From the NCBI RefSeq assembly GCF_013141915.1, contig NZ_SROX01000002.1:186001-250000 (forward strand): a DNA stretch of 64,000 nt, in the 5' to 3' direction. A program made the position numbers and the translations under genes. This document shows, one piece after another, positions 27,527-40,089 of this stretch. Numbering within the stretch: position 1 is the stretch's first letter; every line of letters begins with the position of its first letter. This stretch comes from Cupriavidus necator. Lineage in GTDB: Bacteria > Pseudomonadota > Gammaproteobacteria > Burkholderiales > Burkholderiaceae. Below the pieces are notes generated by a model. That model was not told where the DNA came from, did no database searches, and was given only the letters and a program-made list of their open reading frames with translations.

Positions 27527-28024
27527 TTACAGCGGCAAGGTCATCGCGCGCGCGGCTTCGGTCTGCTTCGCGCGGAACGCTTCCAGCGCGGCGGCCAGCG
27601 CCTCGTCGGTGGTGGCCAGTGTGGCGATCGCGTGCAGCGCGGCGTTGGCCGCGCCCGCCTCGCCGATGGCGAAGGTGGCGACCGGCACGCCCTTGGGCAT
27701 CTGCACGATCGACAGCAGCGAGTCCTCGCCGCGCAGGTACTTCGACGGCACCGGCACGCCGAACACCGGCACGATGGTCTTGGCGGCGATCATGCCGGGC
27801 AGGTGCGCGGCTCCGCCGGCACCGGCGATGATGGCGCGCAGGCCACGGCTGCGCGCGCTCTCGGCATAGCGGAACATGTCGTCGGCCATGCGGTGCGCGG
27901 ACACCACCTGGGCTTCGAACGGCACGCCGAAATCCTTCAGCATGGCCACGGCGTGCTGCATCACGTCCCAGTCGGAACTGCTGCCCATGACGACGCCGAC
28001 CAATGGCTTGTCTTGCTTGCTCAC
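27527..28024 (-). CDS. purE: N5-carboxyaminoimidazole ribonucleotide mutase
   Basis: 165 residues, class I Pur[19 protein letters not shown] is the phosphate-binding start, [13 protein letters not shown] carries the catalytic His, and [18 protein letters not shown] is the central loop. It converts N5-CAIR to CAIR. It sits between purC and purK on the same strand. A dispersed repeat (28041-28079) lies between it and purC. Confidence 0.95.
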   Translation of the reverse strand: MSKQDKPLVGVVMGSSSDWDVMQHAVAMLKDFGVPFEAQVVSAHRMADDMFRYAESARSRGLRAIIAGAGGAAHLPGMIAAKTIVPVFGVPVPSKYLRGEDSLLSIVQMPKGVPVATFAIGEAGAANAALHAIATLATTDEALAAALEAFRAKQTEAARAMTLPL

Positions 28025-28040
28025 GTTTGATCCTTGCTTG

Positions 28041-28079
28041 TTTGCTCCCCTCTTCCCATGGGGGCAGAGGGGAACACCG
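28041..28079. repeat. Dispersed CTCCCCTCT-type repeat, copy 4 (divergent)
   Basis: TTTGCTCCCCTCTTCCCATG followed by GGGGCAGAGGGGAACACCG. The outer arms CCCCTCT/AGAGGGG and the TTTGCTCC flank match copies 2 and 3, but the centre differs (CCCATGGG). It lies between purE and purC. Confidence 0.55.
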
Positions 28080-28106
28080 TCGGCTTGCGGGAAGCCGGTG
28101 GAAACC

Positions 28107-29015
28107 TTACTTCAGCGCTTCGCCCGTCAGGCGCGTCAGCGCCTCGCGGTACTTCGCCGCGGTTTTCTCGATCACGTCGTCCGGCAGCTGCGGCGCCGGC
28201 GCGGTCTTGGGCCAGGGCTTGCCGTCGATGCGCACGGCTTCCAGCCAGTCGCGCACGAACTGCTTGTCGAACGACGGCGGGTTGGTGCCCACCTGGTAGG
28301 AATCGGCCGGCCAGAAGCGCGACGAATCGGCGGTCAGCACTTCGTCCATCAGCGTCAGCACGCCGTTGTCGTCGAGGCCGAACTCGAACTTGGTGTCGGC
28401 GATGATGATGCCGCGCGTGGCGGCGAACTCGGCCGCTTCCTTGTACAGGCGGATCGAGATCTCGCGCATCTGGCGCGCCAGCGCGATGCCGATGCGGGCC
28501 TCGACCTCGGCGAACGAGATGTTCTCGTCGTGCTCGCCCATCTCGGCCTTGGCCGCCGGCGTGAAGATCGGCTCGGGCAGTTTCTGCGCATTCTGCAGGC
28601 CCGGCGGAAGCTCGATGCCGCACACCTTGCCGGTGGCCTGGTAGTCCTTCCAGCCACTGCCGGCCAGGTAGCCGCGCACCACGGCTTCCACCAGGATCGG
28701 CTTCAGGCGCTTGACCACCACGGCGCGGCCCGCGACCTGCTCCACTTCATCAGCGGCCACCACGGTCTCGGGCGCGATGCCGGTCTCGTGGTTGGGCACG
28801 ATATGCGCGAGCTTGCGGAACCAGAAGTTCGCCATCTGGTTCAGCACGCGGCCCTTGTCGGGGATCGGCTCGCCCATGATGACGTCGAACGCCGACAGGC
28901 GGTCGGTGGTGACGATCAGCAGCTTGTCATCGCCGACGGCGTAGTTGTCGCGCACCTTGCCGTGGCCCAGCAGCGGCAGCGAGTTGATGGAGGACTGGTA
29001 GAGAGCGTTGGACAT
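28107..29015 (-). CDS. purC: Phosphoribosylaminoimidazole-succinocarboxamide synthase
   Basis: 302 residues, the longer SAICAR synthase type. [21 protein letters not shown] and [21 protein letters not shown] form the ATP and CAIR binding N-terminal lobe; [14 protein letters not shown] and [13 protein letters not shown] are further signatures. It joins aspartate to CAIR, the step after PurE, so purC, purE and purK encode consecutive steps. It lies 103 bases after fba; a GTCCGCC/GGCGGAC hairpin (29082-29111) sits in that gap and may tune transcript levels. Confidence 0.95.
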   Translation of the reverse strand: MSNALYQSSINSLPLLGHGKVRDNYAVGDDKLLIVTTDRLSAFDVIMGEPIPDKGRVLNQMANFWFRKLAHIVPNHETGIAPETVVAADEVEQVAGRAVVVKRLKPILVEAVVRGYLAGSGWKDYQATGKVCGIELPPGLQNAQKLPEPIFTPAAKAEMGEHDENISFAEVEARIGIALARQMREISIRLYKEAAEFAATRGIIIADTKFEFGLDDNGVLTLMDEVLTADSSRFWPADSYQVGTNPPSFDKQFVRDWLEAVRIDGKPWPKTAPAPQLPDDVIEKTAAKYREALTRLTGEALK

Positions 29016-29118
29016 GATGGTTCCGATAAAACGGCGAAGCCGCCGGGCGCAAAATGCGTGCCGCGGCGGCCGGAACTGCAGTCCGCCCTCCCCTTGCGCG
29101 GAAGGCGGACATGGGACA

Positions 29119-30183
29119 TTACTGCACGACCTGCGCCAGCTTGCCCGACTTGTACTGCTGCGCGATCTCGCTCAGTGCCACCGGCTTGATCTTGCCGGCC
29201 TGGCCTTCGCAACCGAACGCCAGGTAGCGTGCCTTGCACACCTGCTTGGCGGCTTCGCGGGCCGGCTTCAGGTATTCGCGCGGGTCGAACTTGCTCGGGT
29301 TCTCGGCGAAGAAGCGGCGGATCGCGCCGGTCATGGCCAGGCGGATGTCGGTGTCGATATTGATCTTGCGCACGCCGTACTTGATCGCTTCCTGGATTTC
29401 CTCGACCGGCACGCCGTAGGTTTCCTTCATGTCGCCGCCGAACTTGCGGATCTCTTCCAGCAGTTCCTGCGGCACCGACGACGAGCCGTGCATCACCAGG
29501 TGGGTGTTCGGGATGCGGGCGTGGATTTCCTTGATGCGGTTGATCGCCAGGATGTCGCCGGTGGGCTTGCGGGTGAACTTGTAGGCGCCGTGCGAGGTGC
29601 CGATGGCAATCGCCAGCGCGTCGAGCTGGGTGGCCTTGACGAAGTCGGCGGCCTGCTCGGGGTCGGTCAGCAGCATGGAGTGGTCCAGCTTGCCTTCGGC
29701 GCCGATGCCGTCTTCTTCGCCGGCTTCACCGGTTTCGAGGGAGCCCAGGCAGCCAAGTTCGCCTTCGACGGTGACGCCGATCGCGTGCGACAGCTGGACC
29801 ACCTTGCGGGTCACGTCGACGTTGTACTCGTAGTCGGCCGGGGTCTTGCCGTCTTCGCGCAGCGAGCCGTCCATCATCACCGACGAGAAGCCCAGGTCGA
29901 TCGCGGCCTGGCAGATCGCCGGCGACTGGCCGTGGTCCTGGTGCATCACCACCGGGATATGCGGATAGGCTTCGACCGCGGCTTCGATCAGGTTGCGCAG
30001 GAAGTGCTCGCCGGCGTATTTGCGGGCGCCGGCCGAGGCTTGCATGATCACCGGAGCGTTGACCTCGTCGGCCGCCTGCATGATGGCCTGCACTTGCTCG
30101 AGGTTGTTCACGTTGAAGGCCGGCAGGCCGTAGCTGTTCTCGGCTGCGTGGTCCAGCAGCTGGCGCATCGAAACGAGTGGCAT
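29119..30183 (-). CDS. fbaA: Class II fructose-bisphosphate aldolase
   Basis: 354 residues, zinc-dependent aldolase of the class IIB/Calvin type. [15 protein letters not shown] contains metal and catalytic residues, and [33 protein letters not shown] and [11 protein letters not shown] complete the active site. It interconverts fructose-1,6-bisphosphate with dihydroxyacetone phosphate and glyceraldehyde-3-phosphate, and in an autotroph could also serve the Calvin cycle. It follows pyk by 50 bases in a glycolysis/gluconeogenesis run. AGGAGTTAGAC lies directly before the ATG on the minus strand. Confidence 0.94.
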   Translation of the reverse strand: MPLVSMRQLLDHAAENSYGLPAFNVNNLEQVQAIMQAADEVNAPVIMQASAGARKYAGEHFLRNLIEAAVEAYPHIPVVMHQDHGQSPAICQAAIDLGFSSVMMDGSLREDGKTPADYEYNVDVTRKVVQLSHAIGVTVEGELGCLGSLETGEAGEEDGIGAEGKLDHSMLLTDPEQAADFVKATQLDALAIAIGTSHGAYKFTRKPTGDILAINRIKEIHARIPNTHLVMHGSSSVPQELLEEIRKFGGDMKETYGVPVEEIQEAIKYGVRKINIDTDIRLAMTGAIRRFFAENPSKFDPREYLKPAREAAKQVCKARYLAFGCEGQAGKIKPVALSEIAQQYKSGKLAQVVQ

Positions 30184-30233
30184 GTCTAACTCCTAAATGA
30201 AAATGGGATGTCTCGGTATTTTTCTGTCGGCGC

Positions 30234-31670
30234 TCAATGCCCCACCCTGACGATCTTCAGGGTGTTGGTACCGCCCGGCTGGCCCATCGGCTCGCCGATG
30301 GTCAGCACGATGAAATCGCCCCGCTGCACCACGCCCTGCGCCAGCAGCAGTTCCTCGGCCTGCTCCAGCGCGGTATCGCGGTCGGCGCTGGACTGCAGCG
30401 GCAGCGGCACCACGTTGCGGTACAGCTGCATCTTGCGCTGCGACGCCAGGTTGGGCGTCATCGCGTAGATCGGCACATGGATGCGGTGCCGGCTCATCCA
30501 CAGCGCGGTCGCGCCTGAGTCCGTCAGCGCCGCGATCGCCTTCACCTGCAGATGATAGGCGGTGAACAGTGCCCCCATCGCCACCGACTGGTCGATGCGC
30601 GAGAAGGTCTGGTTCAGGAAATCGGTGTCGAGCTGCACCACCTCGGACTTCTCGGCCTCGATGCAGACCGCGGCCATGGCCTCGACGGTCTCTACCGGAT
30701 AGCGGCCCGCGGCGGTCTCGGCCGACAGCATCACGGCATCGGTGCCGTCCAGCACGGCGTTGGCCACGTCCGAAACCTCGGCGCGCGTCGGCACCGGGTT
30801 GACGATCATGCTTTCCATCATCTGGGTGGCGGTGATGGTGAGCTTGTTTGCCTCGCGCGCCAGCCGGATCATGCGCTTCTGCAGCGCCGGCACGGCGGCG
30901 TTGCCGACTTCCACGGCAAGGTCGCCGCGCGCCACCATGATGCCGTCGGAGGCCTGCAGGATTTCTTCCAGCACGCCCGGATGGATGGCTTCGGCGCGCT
31001 CGATCTTGGCGATCATGCGGGCCCGGTGGCCGTGCGGCTGGCCGGCCACGGCGGCCAGCTGGCGCGCCATTTCCATGTCGGTGGCGTTCTTGGGGAAGCT
31101 GACCGCGACATAGTCCGCGCCCAGGGCCATGGCGGTCTTGATGTCGTCCATGTCCTTGGCGGTCAGCGCCGGCGCCGACAGCCCGCCGCCCTGGCGATTG
31201 ATGCCCTTGTTGTTGGACAGCTCGCCGCCGACGCGCACGGTGGTGAAGATCTCGGTGCCGAGCACGCGCTCGACCACCAGCACGATCAGGCCGTCGTTGA
31301 GCAGCAGCAGGTCGCCCGGCCCGACGTCGCGCGGCAGGTCCTGGTAGTCCAGGCCGGCACGCGCTTCGTTGCCGAGCTTGCAGCTGGAATCCAGGATAAA
31401 GGAGTCGCCCGCCTTGAGCAGGACCTTGCCGTGCTCGAACTTGCCCACGCGGATCTTGGGGCCCTGCAGGTCGGCCATGATGGCGACCTCGCGCCCGCAT
31501 GCCTGCGCCGCCTCGCGCACCAGCCGGGCCCGGTCGAGATGATCCTGGGCGGTGCCGTGCGAAAAGTTCAGCCGCACCACGTCGACCCCCGCCGCGATCA
31601 TGCGGGTCAGGATTTCCAGCGAACTGGAAGCGGGGCCGATGGTGGCGACGATCTTGGTGGAACGGGTCAT
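30234..31670 (-). CDS. pyk: Pyruvate kinase
   Basis: 478 residues. MTRSTKIVATIGPASSSLE is the canonical start; upstream in-frame residues (from 31706) have no family likeness. VVRLNFSHGTAQDH, IMADLQGPKIRVG, IAKIERAEAIHP (catalytic Lys) and MVARGDLAVEVG are signatures, and TRAEVSDVANAVLDGTDAVMLS follows. It makes ATP and pyruvate from phosphoenolpyruvate and ADP. It lies between pgk (59 bases) and fba (50 bases). A second out-of-frame open frame over it is a high-GC shadow. Confidence 0.95.
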   Translation of the reverse strand: MTRSTKIVATIGPASSSLEILTRMIAAGVDVVRLNFSHGTAQDHLDRARLVREAAQACGREVAIMADLQGPKIRVGKFEHGKVLLKAGDSFILDSSCKLGNEARAGLDYQDLPRDVGPGDLLLLNDGLIVLVVERVLGTEIFTTVRVGGELSNNKGINRQGGGLSAPALTAKDMDDIKTAMALGADYVAVSFPKNATDMEMARQLAAVAGQPHGHRARMIAKIERAEAIHPGVLEEILQASDGIMVARGDLAVEVGNAAVPALQKRMIRLAREANKLTITATQMMESMIVNPVPTRAEVSDVANAVLDGTDAVMLSAETAAGRYPVETVEAMAAVCIEAEKSEVVQLDTDFLNQTFSRIDQSVAMGALFTAYHLQVKAIAALTDSGATALWMSRHRIHVPIYAMTPNLASQRKMQLYRNVVPLPLQSSADRDTALEQAEELLLAQGVVQRGDFIVLTIGEPMGQPGGTNTLKIVRVGH

Positions 31671-31729
31671 GCGCGGATTTCCTTGGTGAAGGACGGGGCC
31701 CGGCATGGCGCCAGGGCCTGGCGGATGCT

Positions 31730-32926
31730 TCAGCCTGCTGCGCGCTGTTCCAGCACTTCAAAGGCGGGCAGCTTCTTGCCTTCCAGGAATTCCAGGAACG
31801 CGCCGCCGCCGGTGGAGATATAACCGACGCGGTCGGCGATGCCGTACTTGGCGATGGCGGCCAGCGTGTCGCCGCCGCCGGCGATCGAGAAGGCCTTCGA
31901 TTCGGCGATGGCCTCGGCCAGCACCCTGGTGCCGTTGCCGAACTGGTCGAACTCGAACACGCCGACCGGGCCGTTCCAGACGATGGTGCCGGCGGCCTTG
32001 AGCTGTTCGGCCAGCATCGCCGCGGTCTTGGGACCGATGTCGAGGATCATGTCGTCGTCGGCCACGTCCTTGACGTCCTTGACCGTCGCCGTGGCGGTCG
32101 CGCTGAATTCCTTGGCGCAGACCACGTCGACGGGAATGGGCACCGAGGCGCCGCGCCCGGCCATGATGTCGATGATGGCCTTGGCATCGCCGACCAGGTC
32201 GGCCTCGGCCAGCGACTTGCCGATGTTCAGGCCGGCGGCCAGCATGAAGGTGTTGGCGATACCGCCGCCGACAACCAGGTTGTCGACCTTGTCGGCCAGC
32301 GACTTCAGGATGGTCAGCTTGGTCGAGACCTTGGAGCCGGCCACGATCGCCACCAGCGGACGTGCCGGCTGGCCCAGCGCCTTGCCCAGCGCGTCGATCT
32401 CGGCGGCCAGCAGCGGGCCGGCGCAGGCGATCGGCGCGTACCTGGCGATGCCGTGGGTGGTGGCTTCGGCGCGGTGGGCGGTGCCGAAGGCATCGTTGAC
32501 ATAGACGTCGCACAGCTTGGCCATCTTCTGCGCCAGTTCGTCGCTGTTTTTCTTCTCGCCCTTGTTGACGCGGCAGTTTTCCAGCAGCACCACCTGGCCG
32601 GGCGCCACTTCGACGCCGTCGACCCAGTTCTGCACCAGCTTGACCGGCTTGCCCAGCAGTTCGGACAGGCGCGCGCCAATCGGCGCCAGCGAATCCTCGG
32701 GCTTGAACTCGCCCTCGGTCGGGCGGCCCAGGTGGGACGTGACCATCACCGCGGCGCCGGCGGCCAGGCAGGCCTCGATGGCGGGCACGGAGGCGCGGAT
32801 GCGGGTGTCCTCGGTGATGTGGCCGGCGTCATCCTGCGGCACGTTCAGGTCGGCGCGGATAAACACCCGCTTGCCGGAGAGTTTGCCTTGGGAAATCAGA
32901 TCGGAAAGACGCAGGACAGAGGTCAT
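31730..32926 (-). CDS. pgk: Phosphoglycerate kinase
   Basis: 398 residues, two-lobed kinase. [15 protein letters not shown] is the N-terminal substrate loop, [14 protein letters not shown] carries the 3-phosphoglycerate-binding residues, and [13 protein letters not shown] is the C-terminal nucleotide loop. It interconverts 1,3-bisphosphoglycerate and 3-phosphoglycerate with ADP/ATP in glycolysis, gluconeogenesis and the Calvin cycle. The ATG at 32926 gives the exact family length. A TAAAAT -10-like box (minus strand, 32973-32978) next to the palindrome GATCGCGATC (32982-32991) may be its promoter and a regulator site. Confidence 0.95.
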   Translation of the reverse strand: MTSVLRLSDLISQGKLSGKRVFIRADLNVPQDDAGHITEDTRIRASVPAIEACLAAGAAVMVTSHLGRPTEGEFKPEDSLAPIGARLSELLGKPVKLVQNWVDGVEVAPGQVVLLENCRVNKGEKKNSDELAQKMAKLCDVYVNDAFGTAHRAEATTHGIARYAPIACAGPLLAAEIDALGKALGQPARPLVAIVAGSKVSTKLTILKSLADKVDNLVVGGGIANTFMLAAGLNIGKSLAEADLVGDAKAIIDIMAGRGASVPIPVDVVCAKEFSATATATVKDVKDVADDDMILDIGPKTAAMLAEQLKAAGTIVWNGPVGVFEFDQFGNGTRVLAEAIAESKAFSIAGGGDTLAAIAKYGIADRVGYISTGGGAFLEFLEGKKLPAFEVLEQRAAG

Positions 32927-33316
32927 GACGGTGGATGGCGCGAGATTTCGCTGCTGACTCGGGGAAACCGGCATTTTACCTGATCGCGATCGGAGCTTTG
33001 CCGATTCCGGACCGTGGCGGACGGGGAAGCGCTCCGCGGCGCACAAACCAGCCCCGGTACGCGTCTCGCCTCGATGGACTCCCCACCAAAGAAGGGTCGC
33101 CCGCGTTTTCCGCGTGACCCCCGAGTGCGGTAATGTACGCAACGTCTGCAACAACAGACACGCAACCACGCCAGAGCCGGTCTACAAACGGCCAAGACAA
33201 GCGGCGGCCAATACGGCCAATCACACGCAGCCAGAATAACAAAGCATGCCGGGATGCGAGCGGACGCATCGCCGGCGCCGCGCATTATCTTGTCGCGAAT
33301 GCAAGGGGTAAGTCAG
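32927..33316. other. 390-base divergent intergenic region, pgk / LuxR-1
   Basis: No gene seen. It contains a TAAAAT box and the palindrome GATCGCGATC (32982-32991) on the pgk side, and an inverted repeat GTCTG-N6-CAGAC at 33144-33159 nearer the LuxR gene. A purine-rich AAGGGGTAAG just before 33317 is the ribosome site of the LuxR gene. The binding proteins are unknown. Confidence 0.5.
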
Positions 33317-34420
33317 ATGAATGAAGCCGACATGCACGGAGCGATCCGCGGCTTGTACGAGGGCATTCTGGATCCCGGGGCCTGGCAGGACAGCCTGCGC
33401 GCCCTGACCGGGCTGGCGGGCACGGCACACGCTTCCATGATGGTCTGGGACACGGTGCGCGACCAGGTCACGGTCAACGAGATCGTCAATCCGGTGGTCG
33501 AACTGTTCACCGAATACGAAACGGATTTCCAGGCGATCGACCCGGCCAAGCAGTTCGCACCGCGCATGCAGCCGGGCGACTGGTATATCGACGCGCGCGA
33601 ACTGGGCGAAGGCACCATGGCGCGCCATCCGTTCTACCGTGACTTCTTCCACCGCTATGGCTTGCGTTCCTACGTCGCCTGCCTGGTGGAGCGCCAGCCC
33701 CATTACGAAGTCTACTTCTCGATGCAGCGCGCGCGCCGGCAGCCGCTGTTCTCGACCGCCGATACCAGCGGCCTGGACTGGATCATTCCGCATATGCGCA
33801 GCGCCATGGCGATGCGCGACCGCACCCTGGGGCTGACCGTGCTGGCGCGGCTGTCGACGCAACTGGTGGAACGGCTCAATTTCGCCGTGCTGGTGTTTTC
33901 GCCGCAGCGCCACGTGCTGCTGGCCAACCGCGCCGGCGAGCGCTGGGCGCGCCGGCTCGACCCGGCCGGCAAGGTGTCGGACTGGACCCTGTCGCGGCCG
34001 TTCGCCGACATGGTCGAGGCCGCCTGCGACCCGCGCCGCGCCGTGGCCGCGCAGGCAGCGCACGCCACCAGCGGCGCCGAGCGCGCGCAGGTCATCGTGC
34101 TGCCCCTGCCGCCGTCGCACGCCTTTGCCGCGCAGTGGCAGGAACCGGCCGCGCTGGTGATCGTGCATGAGCCGGAGCGCGCGCCGCTATGGCTCGCACC
34201 CGTGCTGCGCGACCTGTACGGGCTGACGCCGGCCGAAACCCGGCTGAGCGTGCAGCTGGCCCACGGCCAGGGCCTGCCCGAAGCCAGCCAGCAACTCGGC
34301 ATCCGCCACGAGACCGCGCGCTCCCAGCTCAAGGCGGTGTTCCACAAGACCGGCTGCAACAGCCAGGCCCAGCTCACGCACATGCTCTCGCGCCTTGGCG
34401 CGGCGCTGGAACGGGGCTGA
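33317..34420 (+). CDS. LuxR-type HTH regulator, first of a tandem pair
   Basis: 367 residues. The C-terminal 65 residues form a LuxR-type HTH (DLYGLTPAETRLSVQLAHGQ, then IRHETARSQLKAVFHKTGCN). The N-terminal 230 residues begin MHGAIRGLYEGILDPGAWQ and lack the acyl-homoserine-lactone-binding signature and a receiver domain, so the input is unknown; a PAS-like ligand pocket is possible. AGGGG at 33304-33308 favours the ATG at 33317 over that at 33299. It is clearly homologous over its whole length to the next gene. There is no LuxI-type synthase nearby. Confidence 0.85.
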   Translation: MNEADMHGAIRGLYEGILDPGAWQDSLRALTGLAGTAHASMMVWDTVRDQVTVNEIVNPVVELFTEYETDFQAIDPAKQFAPRMQPGDWYIDARELGEGTMARHPFYRDFFHRYGLRSYVACLVERQPHYEVYFSMQRARRQPLFSTADTSGLDWIIPHMRSAMAMRDRTLGLTVLARLSTQLVERLNFAVLVFSPQRHVLLANRAGERWARRLDPAGKVSDWTLSRPFADMVEAACDPRRAVAAQAAHATSGAERAQVIVLPLPPSHAFAAQWQEPAALVIVHEPERAPLWLAPVLRDLYGLTPAETRLSVQLAHGQGLPEASQQLGIRHETARSQLKAVFHKTGCNSQAQLTHMLSRLGAALERG

Positions 34421-34520
34421 ACCGGTTACGCCTGGCACGCCGGCCGCCGCTGCGCGGCGGCACGCGCGCTGCCATGCGGGTAAAGTGATAAAAATAAAAG
34501 AAGTAAAAAGAAGGGAAGCC

Positions 34521-35663
34521 ATGAGCGACACACAGATGCACGACACCATTCGCGCGCTGTACGAGGGGATTTTCGACGCCGACGCGTGGCAGCGCAGCCT
34601 GGGCGCGCTGTGCCAGGCCAGCGGCAGCACCCACGCGCACCTGCTCGTGCTCGACACCGTCCACGAGCGCGTGCTGGTGCACCAGGAGGTCAACCCGATG
34701 CCCGAGGCCGTGGCCACGTACCGCGAACATTTCGCCGCGATCGATCCGGCGCTGCCGTTTGCCCGGCGCATGGCGGTGGGCAGCTGGTATATCGATTCGC
34801 GCGAGCTGGGCCCGCAGGTCATGCGGCAGTCGCCGTTCTACGGCGAATTCCTGCGGCCGATCGAACAGTCGTCGGTGATGGCCTGCCTGATCGAGCGCCA
34901 GCCGCACTACGACGTCTTGCTGTCGCTGCAGCGCCCGTACGGCCACGACCACTACTCACCCGAGGATGCACGCGCGCTCGACTGGGCGATCCCGCACATG
35001 CGCCAGGCCATGGCGCTGCGCGAGCGCACCCACCAGGTGTCGGCGCTGGCGCATGCATCGTCGCAGCTGATGGAGCGGCTGCCATTCGGCGTGATCGTGT
35101 TCCGCGACGACGGCAAGCCGCTGCTGGCCAACAGCATCGGCGAAGCCTGGGTGCGCCGGCTGCTGCCGGCGGTGTCGATCGAAACCAGCGCCGTCGCGTC
35201 GCCGCTTGCGGGCGCCCGCGACGATGGCGGCTGGACCCTGTCGCGTCCGTTCGCGGACGCGCTGCGGGCGGTGTGCGACCCCGCCAGCGCGCAGCCGGCG
35301 CAGGCGCTGCGCGCCGCCGACGGCGCGGGCCGGCAGGCGCAGGTGATCCTGCTGCCGCTGCCCCCGGCCCATCACCTGGCGCTGGACTGGCAGCGCCCCA
35401 GCGTGCTGGTGGCGATTCACGAACCGGGCGCCGCGCCGATGACGCTGCCGACCGTCTTGCGCGACCTCTACGGCCTGACGCCGGCGGAAATCCGGCTGGC
35501 CTTGCAGCTGTCCTCGGGCATCGGCCTGCCCGAGGCTTGCGAGCTGATCGGCATCCGGCGCGAGACCGGGCGTACGCAGCTCAAGGCCATCTTCACCAAG
35601 ACCGGCACCGGCACGCAGGCGCAGCTGGCGCACCTGCTGACGCGGCTGGGGGTGCGCGCCTAG
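34521..35663 (+). CDS. LuxR-type HTH regulator, second of a tandem pair
   Basis: 380 residues, a paralogue of the preceding gene: MHDTIRALYEGIFDADAWQ, GSWYIDSRELG, ACLIERQPHYDV and LDWAIPHMRQAMALRERT align with the first copy. The C-terminal HTH is DLYGLTPAEIRLALQLSSGI with IRRETGRTQLKAIFTKTGTG. The input domain is uncharacterised. A strong AAGGGAAG ribosome site precedes the ATG. A 100-base gap with an uncapped hairpin (GCCGCCGC/GCGGCGGC, 34443-34461) and an A-rich leader separates the copies, so the two may be expressed separately. Targets are unknown. Confidence 0.85.
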   Translation: MSDTQMHDTIRALYEGIFDADAWQRSLGALCQASGSTHAHLLVLDTVHERVLVHQEVNPMPEAVATYREHFAAIDPALPFARRMAVGSWYIDSRELGPQVMRQSPFYGEFLRPIEQSSVMACLIERQPHYDVLLSLQRPYGHDHYSPEDARALDWAIPHMRQAMALRERTHQVSALAHASSQLMERLPFGVIVFRDDGKPLLANSIGEAWVRRLLPAVSIETSAVASPLAGARDDGGWTLSRPFADALRAVCDPASAQPAQALRAADGAGRQAQVILLPLPPAHHLALDWQRPSVLVAIHEPGAAPMTLPTVLRDLYGLTPAEIRLALQLSSGIGLPEACELIGIRRETGRTQLKAIFTKTGTGTQAQLAHLLTRLGVRA

Positions 35664-35691
35664 CTGCGCACGCAGCCGGCCGCGGGATCGA

Positions 35692-36711
35692 TCAGTCGAT
35701 CGACGCGCCCACGGTCTTGACCACCCCCGCCCACTTCTGGCGGTCCGCCTTCACCGTGGCCTTGAACTGGTCCACGGTCTCGACCCGCGGCGTGTTGCCG
35801 GCATCGATCAGCTTCTGGCGGATCGCCGGCGTTTCCAGTGCCACCTTGACCGCGTCATTGATCTTGCGCGCGATCTTCGGGTCCAGCCCCTTCGGCCCGA
35901 ACAAGCCGAACCAGATGGTGCTGTTGAAGCCAGGCAGGCCGCTCTCGGCAATGGTCGGCACATCGGGAATCACCTGCACGCGCTGGCGGGTGGTCACGCC
36001 CAGCAGGCGCACCTTGCCGGCGCGGAACTGCGGCAGCACGCTCTGTACCTGGTTGAAGATGCAGCAGACCTCGCCCTTGACCACCGCCTGCAGCGCATCC
36101 GGGCCGCCCTTGTAGGGCACGTGCACCATGTCGAGCCCGGCGCGGGCGTTGAACTCGGCAAACGCCAGGTGCGTGCCGGTGCCGTTGCCGGTGGAGGCAA
36201 AGTTGTACTTGCCGGGATTGGCCTTGACCTTCTCGATGAATTCCTTGACTGACTTGACGTCAAGCACGGCCGGGTTGACGGTCAGCACGTTGGAGACCTC
36301 GACCAGCGGCGCGATCGGGGTGAAATCGGCGTCGGCATCGAACGGCAGGGTCTTGTACAGCGCCGGGTTGATGCCGTGCGTGGCGGCGGTGCCCAGCAGC
36401 AGCGTATAGCCGTCCGGCTTGGCATGTGCCACCACCTCGGAGGCAACGTTGCCGCCGGCGCCCGGCCGGTAGTCGTAGATGATGGTGGTCTTCAGCGTTT
36501 TCTGCAGCGATTCCTGCAGTGTGCGGCCGACGATGTCGACGCCGGAGCCCGCGGTGAAGCCCATCAGGATCGTCACCGGCTGGGTCGGCCACTCACCTTG
36601 CGCGTGGGCGGGCAGGCTGACCGTGCTGACGGCTGCGGCGGCGCACAGCGCGGCCACCCGGGCGGCGGAACGGAAGGACAAGCGCGGAAGCAGGCGGGAC
36701 GAGTTGGGCAT
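35692..36711 (-). CDS. Bug-family (TctC-like) extracytoplasmic solute-binding protein
   Basis: 339 residues with a signal peptide (VAALCAAAAVSTVSLPAHAQ) and the Bug start WPTQPVTILMGFTAGSGVDI. YDYRPGAGGNVASEVVAHAKPDG and VHVPYKGGPDALQAVVKGEV are family ligand-loop motifs. It probably binds a carboxylate in the periplasm. As for the gene at 1744, no TctA or TctB partner is encoded nearby. The ATG at 36711 is preferred; the upstream extension to 36879 runs through low-quality coding sequence. It lies 28 bases from, and convergent with, the second LuxR gene. Confidence 0.87.
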   Translation of the reverse strand: MPNSSRLLPRLSFRSAARVAALCAAAAVSTVSLPAHAQGEWPTQPVTILMGFTAGSGVDIVGRTLQESLQKTLKTTIIYDYRPGAGGNVASEVVAHAKPDGYTLLLGTAATHGINPALYKTLPFDADADFTPIAPLVEVSNVLTVNPAVLDVKSVKEFIEKVKANPGKYNFASTGNGTGTHLAFAEFNARAGLDMVHVPYKGGPDALQAVVKGEVCCIFNQVQSVLPQFRAGKVRLLGVTTRQRVQVIPDVPTIAESGLPGFNSTIWFGLFGPKGLDPKIARKINDAVKVALETPAIRQKLIDAGNTPRVETVDQFKATVKADRQKWAGVVKTVGASID

Positions 36712-36896
36712 GGGGGCACCGTCGGTGAAGGTCAGCAAAAAGCGGCCCGGCGCGGCGGGCCGGCGCGATGGCCGGGATCTGAGCCCCGGGCCAGCGCAAC
36801 AAGATAGCAAGGTTCCTGCCAAAACCAAACGACTGAGTTGGCCTGAAGGTATGCCGTGCTGGCATATGGCTGCGTTCAAACGGCGCCCGGCGGCAA

Positions 36897-40023
<3,127 letters not shown>

Positions 40024-40034
<11 letters not shown>

Positions 40035-40052
40035 GCCCCCGGGGCTTACAAT
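40024..40052 (+). promoter_or_regulatory. Candidate sigma-70 promoter of ilvE
   Basis: TTGTGA (40024-40029), 17-base spacer, TACAAT (40047-40052), about 38 bases upstream of the ilvE ATG. It overlaps the first codons assigned to the divergent helicase. Confidence 0.5.
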
Positions 40053-40089
40053 ATCGTTTTTGCTATTTTCACGGCGCAGGAGAACAGAC

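Noticed and set aside
25205..28030. A 941-codon open frame on the plus strand
   Set aside because: It is antisense to sua5, purK and purE, has His/Arg/Gln-rich shadow composition, and lacks any recognisable domain.
29082..29111. GTCCGCC/GGCGGAC hairpin between fba and purC
   Set aside because: It lacks a T-run on the minus strand and is a weak terminator candidate; mentioned only in the purC entry.
34433..34447. TGGCACGCCGGCCGC before the second LuxR gene, resembling a sigma-54 site
   Set aside because: The -12 element reads CCGC, not TTGC, and the sequence is explained by G+C bias.
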